Shown: positions 10,194 through 19,504 of the stretch, in pieces
Layout of the letters: every line of letters begins with the position of its first letter
How positions within the stretch are numbered: the first letter of the stretch is position 1
NCBI GenBank assembly: GCA_044226195.1
Contig: JBGAHO010000009.1
Span: 35,942 to 99,941, forward strand
Reading direction: 5' to 3'
DNA from: RPQJ01 sp044226195
Lineage (GTDB): Bacteria; Pseudomonadota; Gammaproteobacteria; Steroidobacterales; Steroidobacteraceae
Length of the DNA stretch: 64,000 bases
Notes under the pieces: model-generated
The model's database searches: none
Seen by the model: only the letters and a program-made list of their open reading frames with translations
What the model was told of the DNA's origin: nothing
Translations under genes and position numbers: made by a program

Positions 10194-11726
10194 ATGGCAC
10201 GCAAGTCCGCTGGCAACGGGTCGCTCGAGATCGACGGCACGCGCCTCACGCTGGCGCAGATCCGCGCCTTCGAGCGCCGGCGGCCGGTCGTGCGCCTCAC
10301 CGACGAGGCGCGGGCGCGCATGCAGGGTTCCGTCGACGCGGTGCGCGAGGCCATCGCGAGCGGCGAGGTCAACTACGGCATCAACACCGGGTTCGGCGCG
10401 TTCGCCAACAAGGTGATCCCGGCGGACAAGACCCGCCGGCTGCAACTCAACCTGATCCGCAGCCATGCCTGCGGCACCGGCGCCCCGCTGCCGCCGCACA
10501 TCGTGCGGCGGATGCTGCTCCTCAAGGCGAACAACCTCGCCGGCGGCTACTCCGGCGCGCGACCGGCGACCGTCGACATGCTGCTCGCGCTGCTCAACGC
10601 CGACGTGCTGCCGGTCATCCCCTCGCAGGGCTCCGTCGGCGCCTCGGGCGACCTCGCTCCCCTCGCCCACCTGACGCTGGCGCTGATCGGCGAAGGCGAG
10701 GCCATGCGCGGGACCGACCGTCTCGAGGGCACGGCCGTCATGGAGGCGGTCGGCCTCGAGCCGCTGCAACCCGAGGCCAAGGAAGGACTCGCGCTGCTGA
10801 ACGGCACGCAACTCTCGCTCGCGCTGTCGCTCGAGGGCCTGCTGCAGGCCGAGCGCCTGCTCGACGCCTCGATCGTCGCCTGCGCGCTGACGGTCGAGGG
10901 ACTCGCCGGCAGCCACGCGCCTTTCGACGAGCGCATCCAGCTGGCGAGCCGCCTGCCGGGCCAGATCGCGGTCGCACGCAAGCTGCGCCGCCTGCTGACC
11001 GACAGCGAGATCCGCCGCAGCCACGAACACTGCGAGCGCGTGCAGGATCCGTACGCGGTACGCTGCATGCCGCAGGTGTTCGGCGCCGTCCAGCACACGA
11101 TCGACCATGCGCGCGAGATCCTCGCGGCCGCGCTGAACGGCGTCTCCGACAACCCGCTGATCTTCGGCCGCGACATCCTCTCGGGCGGCAACTTCCACGC
11201 CGAGCCGATCGGCTTCATCAGCGACTTCCTCGCGATCGCCGTGGCGGAACTCGCGAGCACGTCCGAGCGACGCATCGACCTGCTCGACCGGCGCATCAAT
11301 CCGGCGCTGAACATGTTCCTCGCCGCCGAGCCGGGGCTCGAGTCCGGCTTCATGATGGCGCACGTCACGGCCGCCGCGCTGGTCTCGGAGAACAAGGCCT
11401 ACGCGCACCCGGCGTCGGTCGACTCGCTGCCGACGTCGGCCGGCCAGGAGGACCACGTCAGCATGGCGCCGTGGGCGGGCCGCAAGCTGCTCGAGGTCTG
11501 CCAGAACACGTCGCGGGTACTCGCCATCGAACTGCTGTCCGCCGCGCAGGCGATCGACTGCATGAAGCCGCTCGAGACGACGCCCGAACTGCAGCGGGTC
11601 CACGCAACGGTGCGGGCGGCCGTCGCCTTCCGCGCCCACGACCACCGCCTCGATCGCGACATCGACGCCCTGACCGCGCTGGTGCAGTCCGGTCGCCTGT
11701 CGACCCACCTCGCCCTGCACGAGTAG
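10194..11726 (+). CDS. hutH: Histidine ammonia-lyase HutH
   Basis: MIO-dependent lyase converting histidine to urocanate and ammonia. The MIO prosthetic group should form autocatalytically from A150-S151-G152 in GSVGASGDLAPLAH. Other family signatures are NYGINTGFGAF, SGGNFHAEPIG and the C-terminal HPASVDSLPTSAGQEDHVSM. The 510 residues are typical. The SH pair in IRSHACGTGAPL argues for histidine rather than phenylalanine or tyrosine. The gene is isolated: no hutU, hutI, hutG or hutC is visible nearby, which is unusual for a catabolic hut gene. It lies 32 nt after ettA and may share its transcript. Confidence 0.92.
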   Translation: MARKSAGNGSLEIDGTRLTLAQIRAFERRRPVVRLTDEARARMQGSVDAVREAIASGEVNYGINTGFGAFANKVIPADKTRRLQLNLIRSHACGTGAPLPPHIVRRMLLLKANNLAGGYSGARPATVDMLLALLNADVLPVIPSQGSVGASGDLAPLAHLTLALIGEGEAMRGTDRLEGTAVMEAVGLEPLQPEAKEGLALLNGTQLSLALSLEGLLQAERLLDASIVACALTVEGLAGSHAPFDERIQLASRLPGQIAVARKLRRLLTDSEIRRSHEHCERVQDPYAVRCMPQVFGAVQHTIDHAREILAAALNGVSDNPLIFGRDILSGGNFHAEPIGFISDFLAIAVAELASTSERRIDLLDRRINPALNMFLAAEPGLESGFMMAHVTAAALVSENKAYAHPASVDSLPTSAGQEDHVSMAPWAGRKLLEVCQNTSRVLAIELLSAAQAIDCMKPLETTPELQRVHATVRAAVAFRAHDHRLDRDIDALTALVQSGRLSTHLALHE

Positions 11727-11733
11727 GACGCCC

Positions 11734-12405
11734 GTGCAGGTCGTCACGCTGGCGCTCGCCTGCTTCGGGATCGTGGTCCTGCTGCTGGCGTTGAGCCGCT
11801 GGCTGGCGCATCGACGCTGGGCGAGCGCGGGTCACCTCGCCCTCGCATTGGCGCTGCTGCTGTCGGCCGCGTGGATCCGGCCAGTCGCGGCGAACCTCGC
11901 CACCTACGACGTCCGCCATGCACAACGACCCGTGGCGCAGATCTACTGCGAGCGCACCTCGTCGCGGTCCTACCGCGTGACGCTGACCCGGTTGCCCGGT
12001 GGCCGCATGCAGGTCTTCGAGGTCCTGGGCGACGAATGGCGCATCGACGCGCGCACGCTCGACTGGCAGGGCCCGGCGGTCGACCTCGGCCTGCGCGCCA
12101 GCTACCGCCTGGACCGGCTCAGCACGCGCTTCGTGCGCGAGCCGGAGTCGGACACGCCGCCGTCCAGCTACGTGCTGAGCGACGACGACACCCGCACCGA
12201 CGTCTGGGCACAGGCCCGCACCGGAGATTTCTGGTCGCGCTACGCGCACGCCGACCACGCGTACGGGCCGTGGCAACCGCTCGCGGACGGTGCGCGCTTC
12301 GACGTGACCTTCGACCGGGGCCGCCTCGCCGCCCGCGCCGCAAACGAGCCCGCCGCGAAGGCGCTGGCGGCCGCGCCCGTCCCGGGCGCCGTGCCAGCCC
12401 GCTGA
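11734..12405 (+). CDS. Uncharacterised protein with two N-terminal membrane helices
   Basis: Not recognised. The GTG start at 11734 is 7 nt after the hutH stop, suggesting coupling. The 223-residue product begins with two hydrophobic segments (about 2-22 and 34-53) separated by a short basic loop, then a soluble, probably periplasmic domain of about 165 residues. That domain has regular beta-rich spacing (YRVTLTRLPGGRMQVFEVLGDEWRID) and an aromatic segment near WSRYAHADHAYGPWQPL. The alanine-rich C-terminus looks disordered. No catalytic motif is seen. It may be a small membrane-anchored protein conserved in related proteobacteria. Confidence 0.75.
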   Translation: MQVVTLALACFGIVVLLLALSRWLAHRRWASAGHLALALALLLSAAWIRPVAANLATYDVRHAQRPVAQIYCERTSSRSYRVTLTRLPGGRMQVFEVLGDEWRIDARTLDWQGPAVDLGLRASYRLDRLSTRFVREPESDTPPSSYVLSDDDTRTDVWAQARTGDFWSRYAHADHAYGPWQPLADGARFDVTFDRGRLAARAANEPAAKALAAAPVPGAVPAR

Positions 12406-12453
12406 CATTCCGCTAGACTCGGAGCCCACGACACCCGACCGGGGCATCCGCGC

Positions 12454-13164
12454 ATGTCCGTATACGTCGACTCGAACAGCCGCCTGCACCACGACCAGGA
12501 ACGCAGCCTGGCGCTGAATTGCTCGGTCTGCCAGGTGTTCACCCACATCACGGCGGTGTCGGTGCCGCAGTACGCCGAACTGATCGCCTCGCGCCCGACG
12601 CACGTCGGCGTCGTGTATCGCTGCGATTCCTGCAGTGCGCCGATCTTCGTCAAGTTCGCCGTGAAGATGTACTGCCCGAACCGCGTCGAGCTCGCCAACA
12701 ACTTCGTCGAGCTCGAGCGTGCCAAGGAGAAGTTCAACTTCACCTACCTGCCGGAGGAGACCGAGAAGCTCTTCCGCGAGGCGCTCGGCTGCTACTCGAG
12801 CGGCTACTTCAATGCCTTCGCCTCGATGTGCCGGCGCACGGCCCAGGCCGTGTTCCAGGATCTCGGCGAGAACGGACGGCTGCGCATCTTCGGCCACGTC
12901 AACGAGGCGCGCGAGATGGCGGAGATCGACCCGGAGTCCTTCGCCGCGATCAAGAAGGTGCTGTTCGGCTCCGACACGGATGCGACACCCGCCCTGCCCG
13001 AGCTCACCAGCATGGAAGCCGGCGTGCTGCTCGAGGTCATCAAGGACATGCTCTACGAGGCGTACGTACGCAAGGGCAAGCTGCAGCAGGCCATGATGGT
13101 GCGCCGGTTCTTCGCGGAAGAGACTCTCGACAAGATCACGCCGATCGGACGCGTCGCGACCTGA
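12454..13164 (+). CDS. Zinc-ribbon protein with DUF4145-like domain
   Basis: A 236-residue soluble protein. Two CxxC pairs near the N-terminus (Cys23/Cys26 in NCSVCQ and Cys57/Cys60 in RCDSC) form a likely zinc ribbon. The following helical part (LFREALGCYSSGYFNAFASMCRRTAQAVFQDLG) resembles the DUF4145 or HEPN-like region found in some nucleic-acid-linked and defence proteins. Function is not known. Its own promoter probably lies in the 48 nt upstream. It converges on purL. The domain assignment is by eye and should be treated as tentative. Confidence 0.75.
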   Translation: MSVYVDSNSRLHHDQERSLALNCSVCQVFTHITAVSVPQYAELIASRPTHVGVVYRCDSCSAPIFVKFAVKMYCPNRVELANNFVELERAKEKFNFTYLPEETEKLFREALGCYSSGYFNAFASMCRRTAQAVFQDLGENGRLRIFGHVNEAREMAEIDPESFAAIKKVLFGSDTDATPALPELTSMEAGVLLEVIKDMLYEAYVRKGKLQQAMMVRRFFAEETLDKITPIGRVAT

Positions 13165-13215
13165 CGGCCGCGTCCGCCGCGAGGCGCCAGGCTTCGCGTC
13201 CCGACGCCCGCGTTC

Positions 13216-16200
13216 CTACCCGACCCACACCCGCGCGTTGCGGAACATGCGCATCCAGCCGCCGTCCTCGGCCCAGTCCTCGGGATACCAGGAGTTCTGC
13301 ACCGTACGGAAGACACGCTCCGGGTGCGGCATGAGGATCGTCACCCGGCCGCTGCGCGTCGTGAGGCCCGTGAGGCCGCCCGGCGAACCGTTCGGATTCG
13401 CGGGATAGCTCGTCGCGGCGCGCCCGTGGTTGTCGACGAAACGCAGGCTGACCACGCCCGCGCTCGTGCAGGCCTGCTCGGCGGCGGCATCGGCGAACTC
13501 CGCGCGACCCTCGCCGTGCGCCACCGCGATCGGCATCACCGAGCCGGCCATGCCCGCGAAGAACAGCGAAGGTGTCGCCAGCACCTCGACCAGCGCCACG
13601 CGACCCTCGAACTGCTCGGACCGATTGCGCACGAAGCGCGGCCAGTGCTCGGCACCCGGGATCAGCGGCTTCAGCGCGGACATCATCTGGCAGCCGTTGC
13701 ACACGCCGAGCGCGAAGCTGTCGCCCCGCGCGAAGAACGTGGCGAATTCATCGCGCACGCGGGCATTGAACAGGATCGATTTCGCCCAGCCCTCGCCCGC
13801 CCCCAGCACGTCGCCGTAGGAGAAGCCGCCGCACGCGACCAGGCCCTTGAACCGGTCGAGCTGCACGCGCCCGGAGATCACGTCGGTCATGTGCACGTCG
13901 GACGGGCGGAACCCCGCGCGATGGAAGGCCGCGGCCATCTCCAGCTGGCTGTTGACGCCCTGCTCGCGCAGGATCGCGACCTCGGGCCGCGCACCGCGCA
14001 GCACGAAAGGCGCGGCGACATCCTCCGCCGGGTCGAAGCTCAGCCGCGCGGACAGGCCCGGGTCCGTCGGATCCGTGTTGCGGGCGTATTCCTCGCGCGC
14101 GCAGGCCGGGTTGTCGCGCAGCGACTGCATCTGCAGCGTGGTCTCGCTCCAGGCGCGGCGCAACTCGGTGCGCGTCGCCGCGAACCACGGCTTGCCGTCC
14201 CGCGTGACCGCGACCCGGTCCGCGTCGGTGGCGCGCCCGATGACGCGCACGCAGTCCTCGAGGCCCGATTCCTGGAAGATGGCCAGTACCTGCGGGACGG
14301 CGTGCGTCTCGACCTGCACCACGGCGCCGAGTTCCTCGGCGAACAGCGCCGCCAGCGCGGCGGACTCGGACGGCGTGCCCACGAGGTCGACCTCGACGCC
14401 GCAGCGTCCGGCGAACGCCATCTCCGCGAGCGTCACCAACAGGCCGCCGTCCGAACGATCGTGGTACGCGAGCGCGAGTCCGGCGTGGCGCAGCCGGCCG
14501 ATCGCCTTGAAGAAGCCGCGCAGGCGCGTCGGGCTCTCGCAGTCCGGCGCCTCGCGTCCGATGCGGCCGTACACCTGCGCGAGGCAGGAGCCGCCGAGGC
14601 GGTCCCGCCCGCGTCCGAGGTCGACCAGCACGAGGCTGGTGGCCACCCGCGTGTCGGTGCGCAGTTGTGGCGTCAGGGTGCGCCGCACGTTGTCGACCGG
14701 CGCGAAGGCCGACACGATCAGCGAGACCGGGGCGACGACCTTCTTCGTCTCGCCGGCGGACTGCCACGCGGTCTTCATCGACAGCGAGTCCTTGCCGACC
14801 GGGATCGCGATCCCGAGCGCCGGGCAGAATTCCTCGCCGACCGCGCGCACCGTGTCGAACAGGTCCGCGTCCTCGCCGGGCTCGCCGCAGGCCGCCATCC
14901 AGTTGGCCGAGAGCCGCACGTCCTCGATGCGACGGATGTCCGCCGCCGCGATGTTGGTCACCGCCTCGGCCACCGCCATGCGACCGGCCGCGGCGGGATG
15001 CAGCAACGCGAGCGGCGTGCGCTCGCCCATCGCCATCGCCTCGCCGTGCTGCGAGAAATAGTCGCTGACGGTCACGGCGACGTCGCTCACCGGCACCTGC
15101 CACGGCCCGACCAGCGGATCGCGCGAGATCATGCCGCCGACCGAGCGATCGCCGATGGTCACGAGGAAGGTCTTGTCCGCGACCGCCGGCAGGCGCAGCA
15201 CGCGCAGCGCCGCCTCGTGCACGTCGATGCCGCGGCCGTCGAAGTCGTCGCCCGCGTGCGGCAGGCGACGCACGTCGCGGGTCATGCGCGGCGGCTTGCC
15301 GAGGATCACCTCGAGCGGCACGTCGACCGGCGCGTTGCCGAACTGCGGGTCGGCGACGTGCAGGCGACCGTCCGCCGTGACTTCGCCGACCACCGCGAAC
15401 GGGCAGCGCTCGCGATCGCAGAGCGCGCCGAATGCGGCGAGCCGGTCTTCCGCCACGATCAGCACGTAGCGTTCCTGCGCTTCGTTGCACCAGATCTCGA
15501 GGGGCGACATGCCGGGCTCGTCGCTCGGCACCGTGCGCAGATCGATGCGCCCTCCCGTGCCCTCGTGGGCGACCGACTCCGGGATCGCGTTCGAGAGACC
15601 GCCCGCACCGACGTCGTGGATCAGCAGGATCGGGCTGTCGTCGCCGAGCGCCGAGCAGGCGTCGATGACTTCCTGTGCGCGCCGCTGGATCTCCGGGTTG
15701 CCGCGCTGGACGGACGCGAAGTCGAGATCGACCGAGCTGGCGCCCGAGCCCATCGACGATGCGGCGCCGCCGCCGAGACCGATCAGCATCGCCGGCCCGC
15801 CGAGCACGACGATGCGCGCGCCCGGCACGACCTTCGCTTTCTCGACCAGCATGCGACGGATGTTGCCGAGCCCGCCCGCGATCATGATTGGCTTGTGGTA
15901 GCCGCGCAGCGGCGAGCGGCCGTCGCTCTCGACGCGCTGCTCGAAGGTGCGGAAATAGCCGTAGATGTTCGGGCGGCCGAACTCGTTGTTGAACGCCGCC
16001 GCACCGATCGGCCCGTCGAGCATGATCTGCAGCGCGTCGACGATGCGCCCGGGCTTGCCGAAATCCTGCTCCCAGGGCTGCTCGAAGCCCGGGATGCGCA
16101 GGTTCGACACCGAGAAACCGACCAGGCCCGCCTTCGGCTTGGAGCCGCGGCCGGTCGCGCCCTCGTCGCGGATCTCGCCGCCCGAACCGGTTGCCGCGCC

Positions 16201-17118
16201 CGGGAAGGGCGAGATGGCCGTCGGGTGGTTGTGCGTCTCGACCTTCATCAGGATGTCGATCGGCTCGTCGGACGACTCGTAGATGCCGCCTCCCGGGCGC
16301 GCGAACCAGCGACGGCCCGGCCAGCCCTCGATGACCGACGCGTTGTCGCGGTAGGCGGAGAGGATCCCCGACGGGTTCGCGTGGTACGTGTTGCGGATCA
16401 TGCCGAACAGGGACTTCGGCGCGCGCTCGCCGTCGACGATCCAGTCGGCGTTGAAGATCTTGTGCCGGCAGTGCTCGGAGTTCGCCTGCGCGAACATCAT
16501 CAGTTCGACGTCGGTCGGGTCGCGCTGGAGCTTGCGGAAGGCGTCGACGAGGTAGTCGATCTCGTCGTCCGACAGCGCCAGTCCCAGCGACCCGTTGGCA
16601 GTCTCGAGCGCGGCGCGGCCGTTGGCGAGCACCGGCACGGTCGTGAGCGGCTTCGGGGCGGCGTGCTTGAAGAGTTCGCCGGCGTCCCCCGGATCGCGCA
16701 GGACGCTTTCCGTCATGCGATCGTGCACGAGGCCGGCGAATGCGGCCCACTGGTCATCGCTCCACGGCCGTTCCGTGCGCACGTAGTAGGCGATGCCTCG
16801 CTCGATGCGGCGGACGACCGTCAGGCCGCAGACGTGCGCGATGTCGGTCGCCTTGCTGGACCACGGCGAGACCGTGCCGAACCGCGGCACGACCAGCAGC
16901 ACCTCGCCCCGCGGTGCGCCCACGCGGGTGGCGGGGCCGTAGCGCAGCAGCGATTCGAGCACCGCGGCCTCGTCGCGCGCCAGGTCGCGCTCGAGGTCGA
17001 CGAAATGCAGGTAGCGGGTTTCCAGTCCGAGGACCGGGCCGAGGCGCGAGCGGAGCGTGGAATCGAGCTTGTCGAGCCGGAAATCCGAGAGCGCGGGGGC
17101 GCCGCTGAGTATGAGCAT
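13216..17118 (-). CDS. purL: Phosphoribosylformylglycinamidine synthase PurL (single-chain)
   Basis: Fourth step of purine synthesis: ATP- and glutamine-dependent conversion of FGAR to FGAM. It is the large gammaproteobacterial form, 1300 residues from the ATG at 17118, which starts MLILSGAPALSDFRL like known PurL. A GTG five codons upstream (17133) is an alternative. Domains in order: the N-terminal PurS-like region, the linker (EHCRHKIFNADW), two AIR-synthase-type ATP domains (VETHNHPTAISPFPGAATGSGG and later VGKDSLSMKT), and a C-terminal class I glutamine amidotransferase with the nucleophile Cys1140 in GVCNGCQ and the final MPHPERVF. The gene is monocistronic or leads a short unit; DUF1820 lies 79-94 nt upstream depending on the start. 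Confidence 0.97.
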   Translation of the reverse strand: MLILSGAPALSDFRLDKLDSTLRSRLGPVLGLETRYLHFVDLERDLARDEAAVLESLLRYGPATRVGAPRGEVLLVVPRFGTVSPWSSKATDIAHVCGLTVVRRIERGIAYYVRTERPWSDDQWAAFAGLVHDRMTESVLRDPGDAGELFKHAAPKPLTTVPVLANGRAALETANGSLGLALSDDEIDYLVDAFRKLQRDPTDVELMMFAQANSEHCRHKIFNADWIVDGERAPKSLFGMIRNTYHANPSGILSAYRDNASVIEGWPGRRWFARPGGGIYESSDEPIDILMKVETHNHPTAISPFPGAATGSGGEIRDEGATGRGSKPKAGLVGFSVSNLRIPGFEQPWEQDFGKPGRIVDALQIMLDGPIGAAAFNNEFGRPNIYGYFRTFEQRVESDGRSPLRGYHKPIMIAGGLGNIRRMLVEKAKVVPGARIVVLGGPAMLIGLGGGAASSMGSGASSVDLDFASVQRGNPEIQRRAQEVIDACSALGDDSPILLIHDVGAGGLSNAIPESVAHEGTGGRIDLRTVPSDEPGMSPLEIWCNEAQERYVLIVAEDRLAAFGALCDRERCPFAVVGEVTADGRLHVADPQFGNAPVDVPLEVILGKPPRMTRDVRRLPHAGDDFDGRGIDVHEAALRVLRLPAVADKTFLVTIGDRSVGGMISRDPLVGPWQVPVSDVAVTVSDYFSQHGEAMAMGERTPLALLHPAAAGRMAVAEAVTNIAAADIRRIEDVRLSANWMAACGEPGEDADLFDTVRAVGEEFCPALGIAIPVGKDSLSMKTAWQSAGETKKVVAPVSLIVSAFAPVDNVRRTLTPQLRTDTRVATSLVLVDLGRGRDRLGGSCLAQVYGRIGREAPDCESPTRLRGFFKAIGRLRHAGLALAYHDRSDGGLLVTLAEMAFAGRCGVEVDLVGTPSESAALAALFAEELGAVVQVETHAVPQVLAIFQESGLEDCVRVIGRATDADRVAVTRDGKPWFAATRTELRRAWSETTLQMQSLRDNPACAREEYARNTDPTDPGLSARLSFDPAEDVAAPFVLRGARPEVAILREQGVNSQLEMAAAFHRAGFRPSDVHMTDVISGRVQLDRFKGLVACGGFSYGDVLGAGEGWAKSILFNARVRDEFATFFARGDSFALGVCNGCQMMSALKPLIPGAEHWPRFVRNRSEQFEGRVALVEVLATPSLFFAGMAGSVMPIAVAHGEGRAEFADAAAEQACTSAGVVSLRFVDNHGRAATSYPANPNGSPGGLTGLTTRSGRVTILMPHPERVFRTVQNSWYPEDWAEDGGWMRMFRNARVWVG

Positions 17119-17212
17119 TGGGGAGGGAGCCACCTGTCGGACGGGGCGCCGGAATGATACCGGAGCAGCCCCGCGCGGACCAGCGCGCCCAGCCCTCCCG
17201 GCCCGCCCGGCC

Positions 17213-17557
17213 CTATTTTTCGCGCGGTCCGGGCCCGCCGGACGGGGTATAGACCGGGAACGGAAACTGCGCGACGTTCGAGCCTTCCGCCGCCGAGACC
17301 TTGCTGACGCCGGACTTGCGCACCTCGTCGATGCGGATGATCGAGTGCAGCGGCAGGTAGGTGCGCTTCACCCCGGCGAATTCAGTCTGGATCTTTTCCT
17401 CGGACGGGTCGACGACCACGGTCGAGCGCTCGCCGAAGATCAGTTCCTCGACCTCGATGAAGCCGAACATCTGGCCGTGTCCGACCTTGCGGGCATACAG
17501 TTCGAAGACCTTGCCCTGGTTGTGGAAAACGACCTTGAAAATGTGACTGGCGGCCAT
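17213..17557 (-). CDS. DUF1820 family protein
   Basis: A 114-residue soluble protein matching the small DUF1820 family of gammaproteobacteria: HIFKVVFHNQGKVFELYAR, then the GFIEVEELIFGE segment and LPLHSIIRIDEV. The C-terminal tail is proline- and glycine-rich. No enzymatic motif is seen and the function is unknown. It is transcribed divergently from the FHA gene; the 116-nt space between them carries an AT-containing patch (CATATTACAAG near 17591-17601) that could serve either promoter. Confidence 0.85.
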   Translation of the reverse strand: MAASHIFKVVFHNQGKVFELYARKVGHGQMFGFIEVEELIFGERSTVVVDPSEEKIQTEFAGVKRTYLPLHSIIRIDEVRKSGVSKVSAAEGSNVAQFPFPVYTPSGGPGPREK

Positions 17558-17673
17558 CTGGCCCGGGGACCTTGCGTGCTAAGGTCGGCGCATATTACAA
17601 GGGTCGTGGCGGGGCGTCAGCCCGAAGGCGCCAGACGAAGCCCGCCGGGAAGGTCGGGCTGGACAACCCAACC

Positions 17674-19011
17674 ATGGCGATCAAGCTCAGAGTCATCAGC
17701 GATCAGTACCGGGACCTCGGTGAGAACCGCAGCCGCGTGTTCGGCGTCAACGGCGGCACGGTCGGCCGTGCGCCCGACAACGACTGGGTCCTGCCCGACG
17801 CCAAGCGCATCGTGTCCGGCCACCACTTCGAGGTCGAGTACCGCAGTGGTTCGTACTGGCTGAAGGACATCAGCACCAACGGCGTCTACGTCAACGACTC
17901 CGACGAGCCGGCATCGAGCCAGGGCACGGTCGAGCTGCGCGACGGCGACCGCCTGCGCGTCGGCGACTACGACATCCTCGTGGGCCTCGACAACCGCATC
18001 GACTTCCTGCCGGCGGCGGCCGAGGAGCACTCGGCGGAGAAGCACCTCGGCGCCGACATCGGGCACTCGCTCGATCTCAACGAACTGCTGACGCCGCGCG
18101 ATCCCGAGCAGTCGGGGTCGATCTCGGTGCGCAACGCCTACGGACTGAAGGTCTCGCCGGACCTGCGCGACGCGGCCGCGGCTACGGTCGAAGGCGCGCC
18201 GCTGCCGGGCGGAGCCGCGCCGGGCAACGGCATCGCGAGCGCGACGCCCGACGCCGCCGGCGGCAACGACTGGAATCTCAAGACGCGGCCGATCACGCGC
18301 GAGGAACTCGCGAACGTACTGGCGCGTCGCCAGAACAGCACGGACCGCCGCGAACGCAGCGTGCCCTTCCACCAGCAGGCCACGACGTGGACCGACCTGC
18401 GCTCGGCGGTGCAGGCGTTCTGTCGCGGCGCGGGCATCGATCCCGCCACGCTCACGCCGGAAGCGCAGTCGATGCTGCCGCTGGTCGCCGGACAGATGCT
18501 GCGCGAAGCCGTGGTCGGTCTCAGCGATCTCACGCAGGCACGCGCGAAAGCCACGGGCGCGCAGCCGCCGGCCGCGACCAACGGCCAGGCGGTCGGCAGC
18601 AACCCGTTCCGCACGTCGACGAGCGCGGACCAGGCGATCCAGCGCCTGTTCGAGTCGCACGGCCGGGTCCTCGGCGGACCGGTCGATGCGTTGCGCGACG
18701 TGCTGCTCGAGATCAAGGAACACGAGATCGCCGTGAATGCCGGCATCCGGGCCGGCCTGCAGGCGGTGCTCGGTCAGCTGTCGCCGACCAATGTGGCCGA
18801 CCAGTTCGAGGAAGGCCGCGCGCGCACGCTCGCGCCGGGCCAGGATCCGCGCCCGAAGTACTGGGAACACTACGCCGAGTTCTTCCGGATGATGACGCAG
18901 CAGGTGACCGGGGCCGGCTGGCCGCATCCGTTCGCGGATGCGTTCAATGCCGAGTACACCCGCATGCGCAACGAGTTGCGCGCGAAGAAAGAACAGCGCG
19001 CGCCGGAATGA
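17674..19011 (+). CDS. Type VI secretion-type FHA domain protein (TagH/ImpI-like)
   Basis: An N-terminal FHA phosphothreonine-binding domain (about 25-90) shows GGTVGRAPDNDWVLPD, the binding loop RIVSGHHFEVEY and DISTNGVYVND. A long low-complexity linker follows. The C-terminal region (about 250-440), including EAVVGLSDLTQAR, NPFRTSTSADQAIQRLF and YWEHYAEFFRMMTQQ, matches the conserved domain of type VI secretion FHA proteins. The ATG at 17674 puts the FHA domain at the N-terminus as usual. No other type VI gene (tssB/C, vgrG, icmF) is in the window, so it is an orphan here. In related systems a Ser/Thr kinase phosphorylates the FHA partner; a kinase lies at 1-1250 but is not adjacent. Confidence 0.85.
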   Translation: MAIKLRVISDQYRDLGENRSRVFGVNGGTVGRAPDNDWVLPDAKRIVSGHHFEVEYRSGSYWLKDISTNGVYVNDSDEPASSQGTVELRDGDRLRVGDYDILVGLDNRIDFLPAAAEEHSAEKHLGADIGHSLDLNELLTPRDPEQSGSISVRNAYGLKVSPDLRDAAAATVEGAPLPGGAAPGNGIASATPDAAGGNDWNLKTRPITREELANVLARRQNSTDRRERSVPFHQQATTWTDLRSAVQAFCRGAGIDPATLTPEAQSMLPLVAGQMLREAVVGLSDLTQARAKATGAQPPAATNGQAVGSNPFRTSTSADQAIQRLFESHGRVLGGPVDALRDVLLEIKEHEIAVNAGIRAGLQAVLGQLSPTNVADQFEEGRARTLAPGQDPRPKYWEHYAEFFRMMTQQVTGAGWPHPFADAFNAEYTRMRNELRAKKEQRAPE

Positions 19012-19024
19012 CCGTCGGCCCGGT

Positions 19025-19504
19025 TCAGCGCTGCAGCCGGGCGACCGCTTCCTCGAACGCCTGCACGTAGCTCGCGGCCACCCAGGCCCGCAGGCCCGCA
19101 CTGTCCCGCGCGACGATCGACGGGCAATCGAACAGCGTCACGGCCGCGCATGCCCGGCCTGCCAGCACGGCACCGAGGTCGATGGTGCTCGCGAGCGCCC
19201 GCCCGGCATGCACACCCGCGACCCGCAGCGCGACCCACTTGCCCGTGACGTCGATACAGGTTGCCGCACCCCCGGCTTCGGCGCCGCGCAGCCGCTCCAG
19301 CAGCTGCGCATCCGGCGACGGCACCAGCCAGCGGCGCGGCGCGAAGTGCAACCGGCGCGGCGAGCCGTCGGCGGCGACGTCGACGCGGCCGGGCGTGCAA
19401 TCCCAGTCTGCGTCTCGCGTCGATGCCCGCCGAACGAACTCGAACACGCACGCCTCCGGCAACCGGGTCAGCGTCACGTCGAGCGGCGGATGGCGCGGAC
19501 TCAA
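19025..19504 (-). CDS. soxG: Sarcosine oxidase gamma subunit SoxG
   Basis: Small subunit of heterotetrameric sarcosine oxidase. About 159 residues start at a TTG that overlaps the soxA TGA (TTGA junction, 19501-19504). No ATG lies near the junction and earlier codons fall inside soxA. The family is divergent; recognisable parts are CIDVTGKWVALRVAG, LAGRACAAVTLFDCPSIVARD and the C-terminal YVQAFEEAVARL. Position directly after soxB-soxD-soxA is the strongest evidence. It converges on the FHA gene with 13 nt between stops. Confidence 0.82.
   Translation of the reverse strand: MSPRHPPLDVTLTRLPEACVFEFVRRASTRDADWDCTPGRVDVAADGSPRRLHFAPRRWLVPSPDAQLLERLRGAEAGGAATCIDVTGKWVALRVAGVHAGRALASTIDLGAVLAGRACAAVTLFDCPSIVARDSAGLRAWVAASYVQAFEEAVARLQR

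Noticed and set aside
13324..17157. A forward-strand open frame of 1277 codons antisense to purL
   Set aside because: It mirrors purL codon for codon, has arginine- and alanine-rich shadow composition and no domain. High GC removes stops from the antisense frame. Similar long shadows oppose guaA, guaB, ettA, hutH and the kinase at the left edge.
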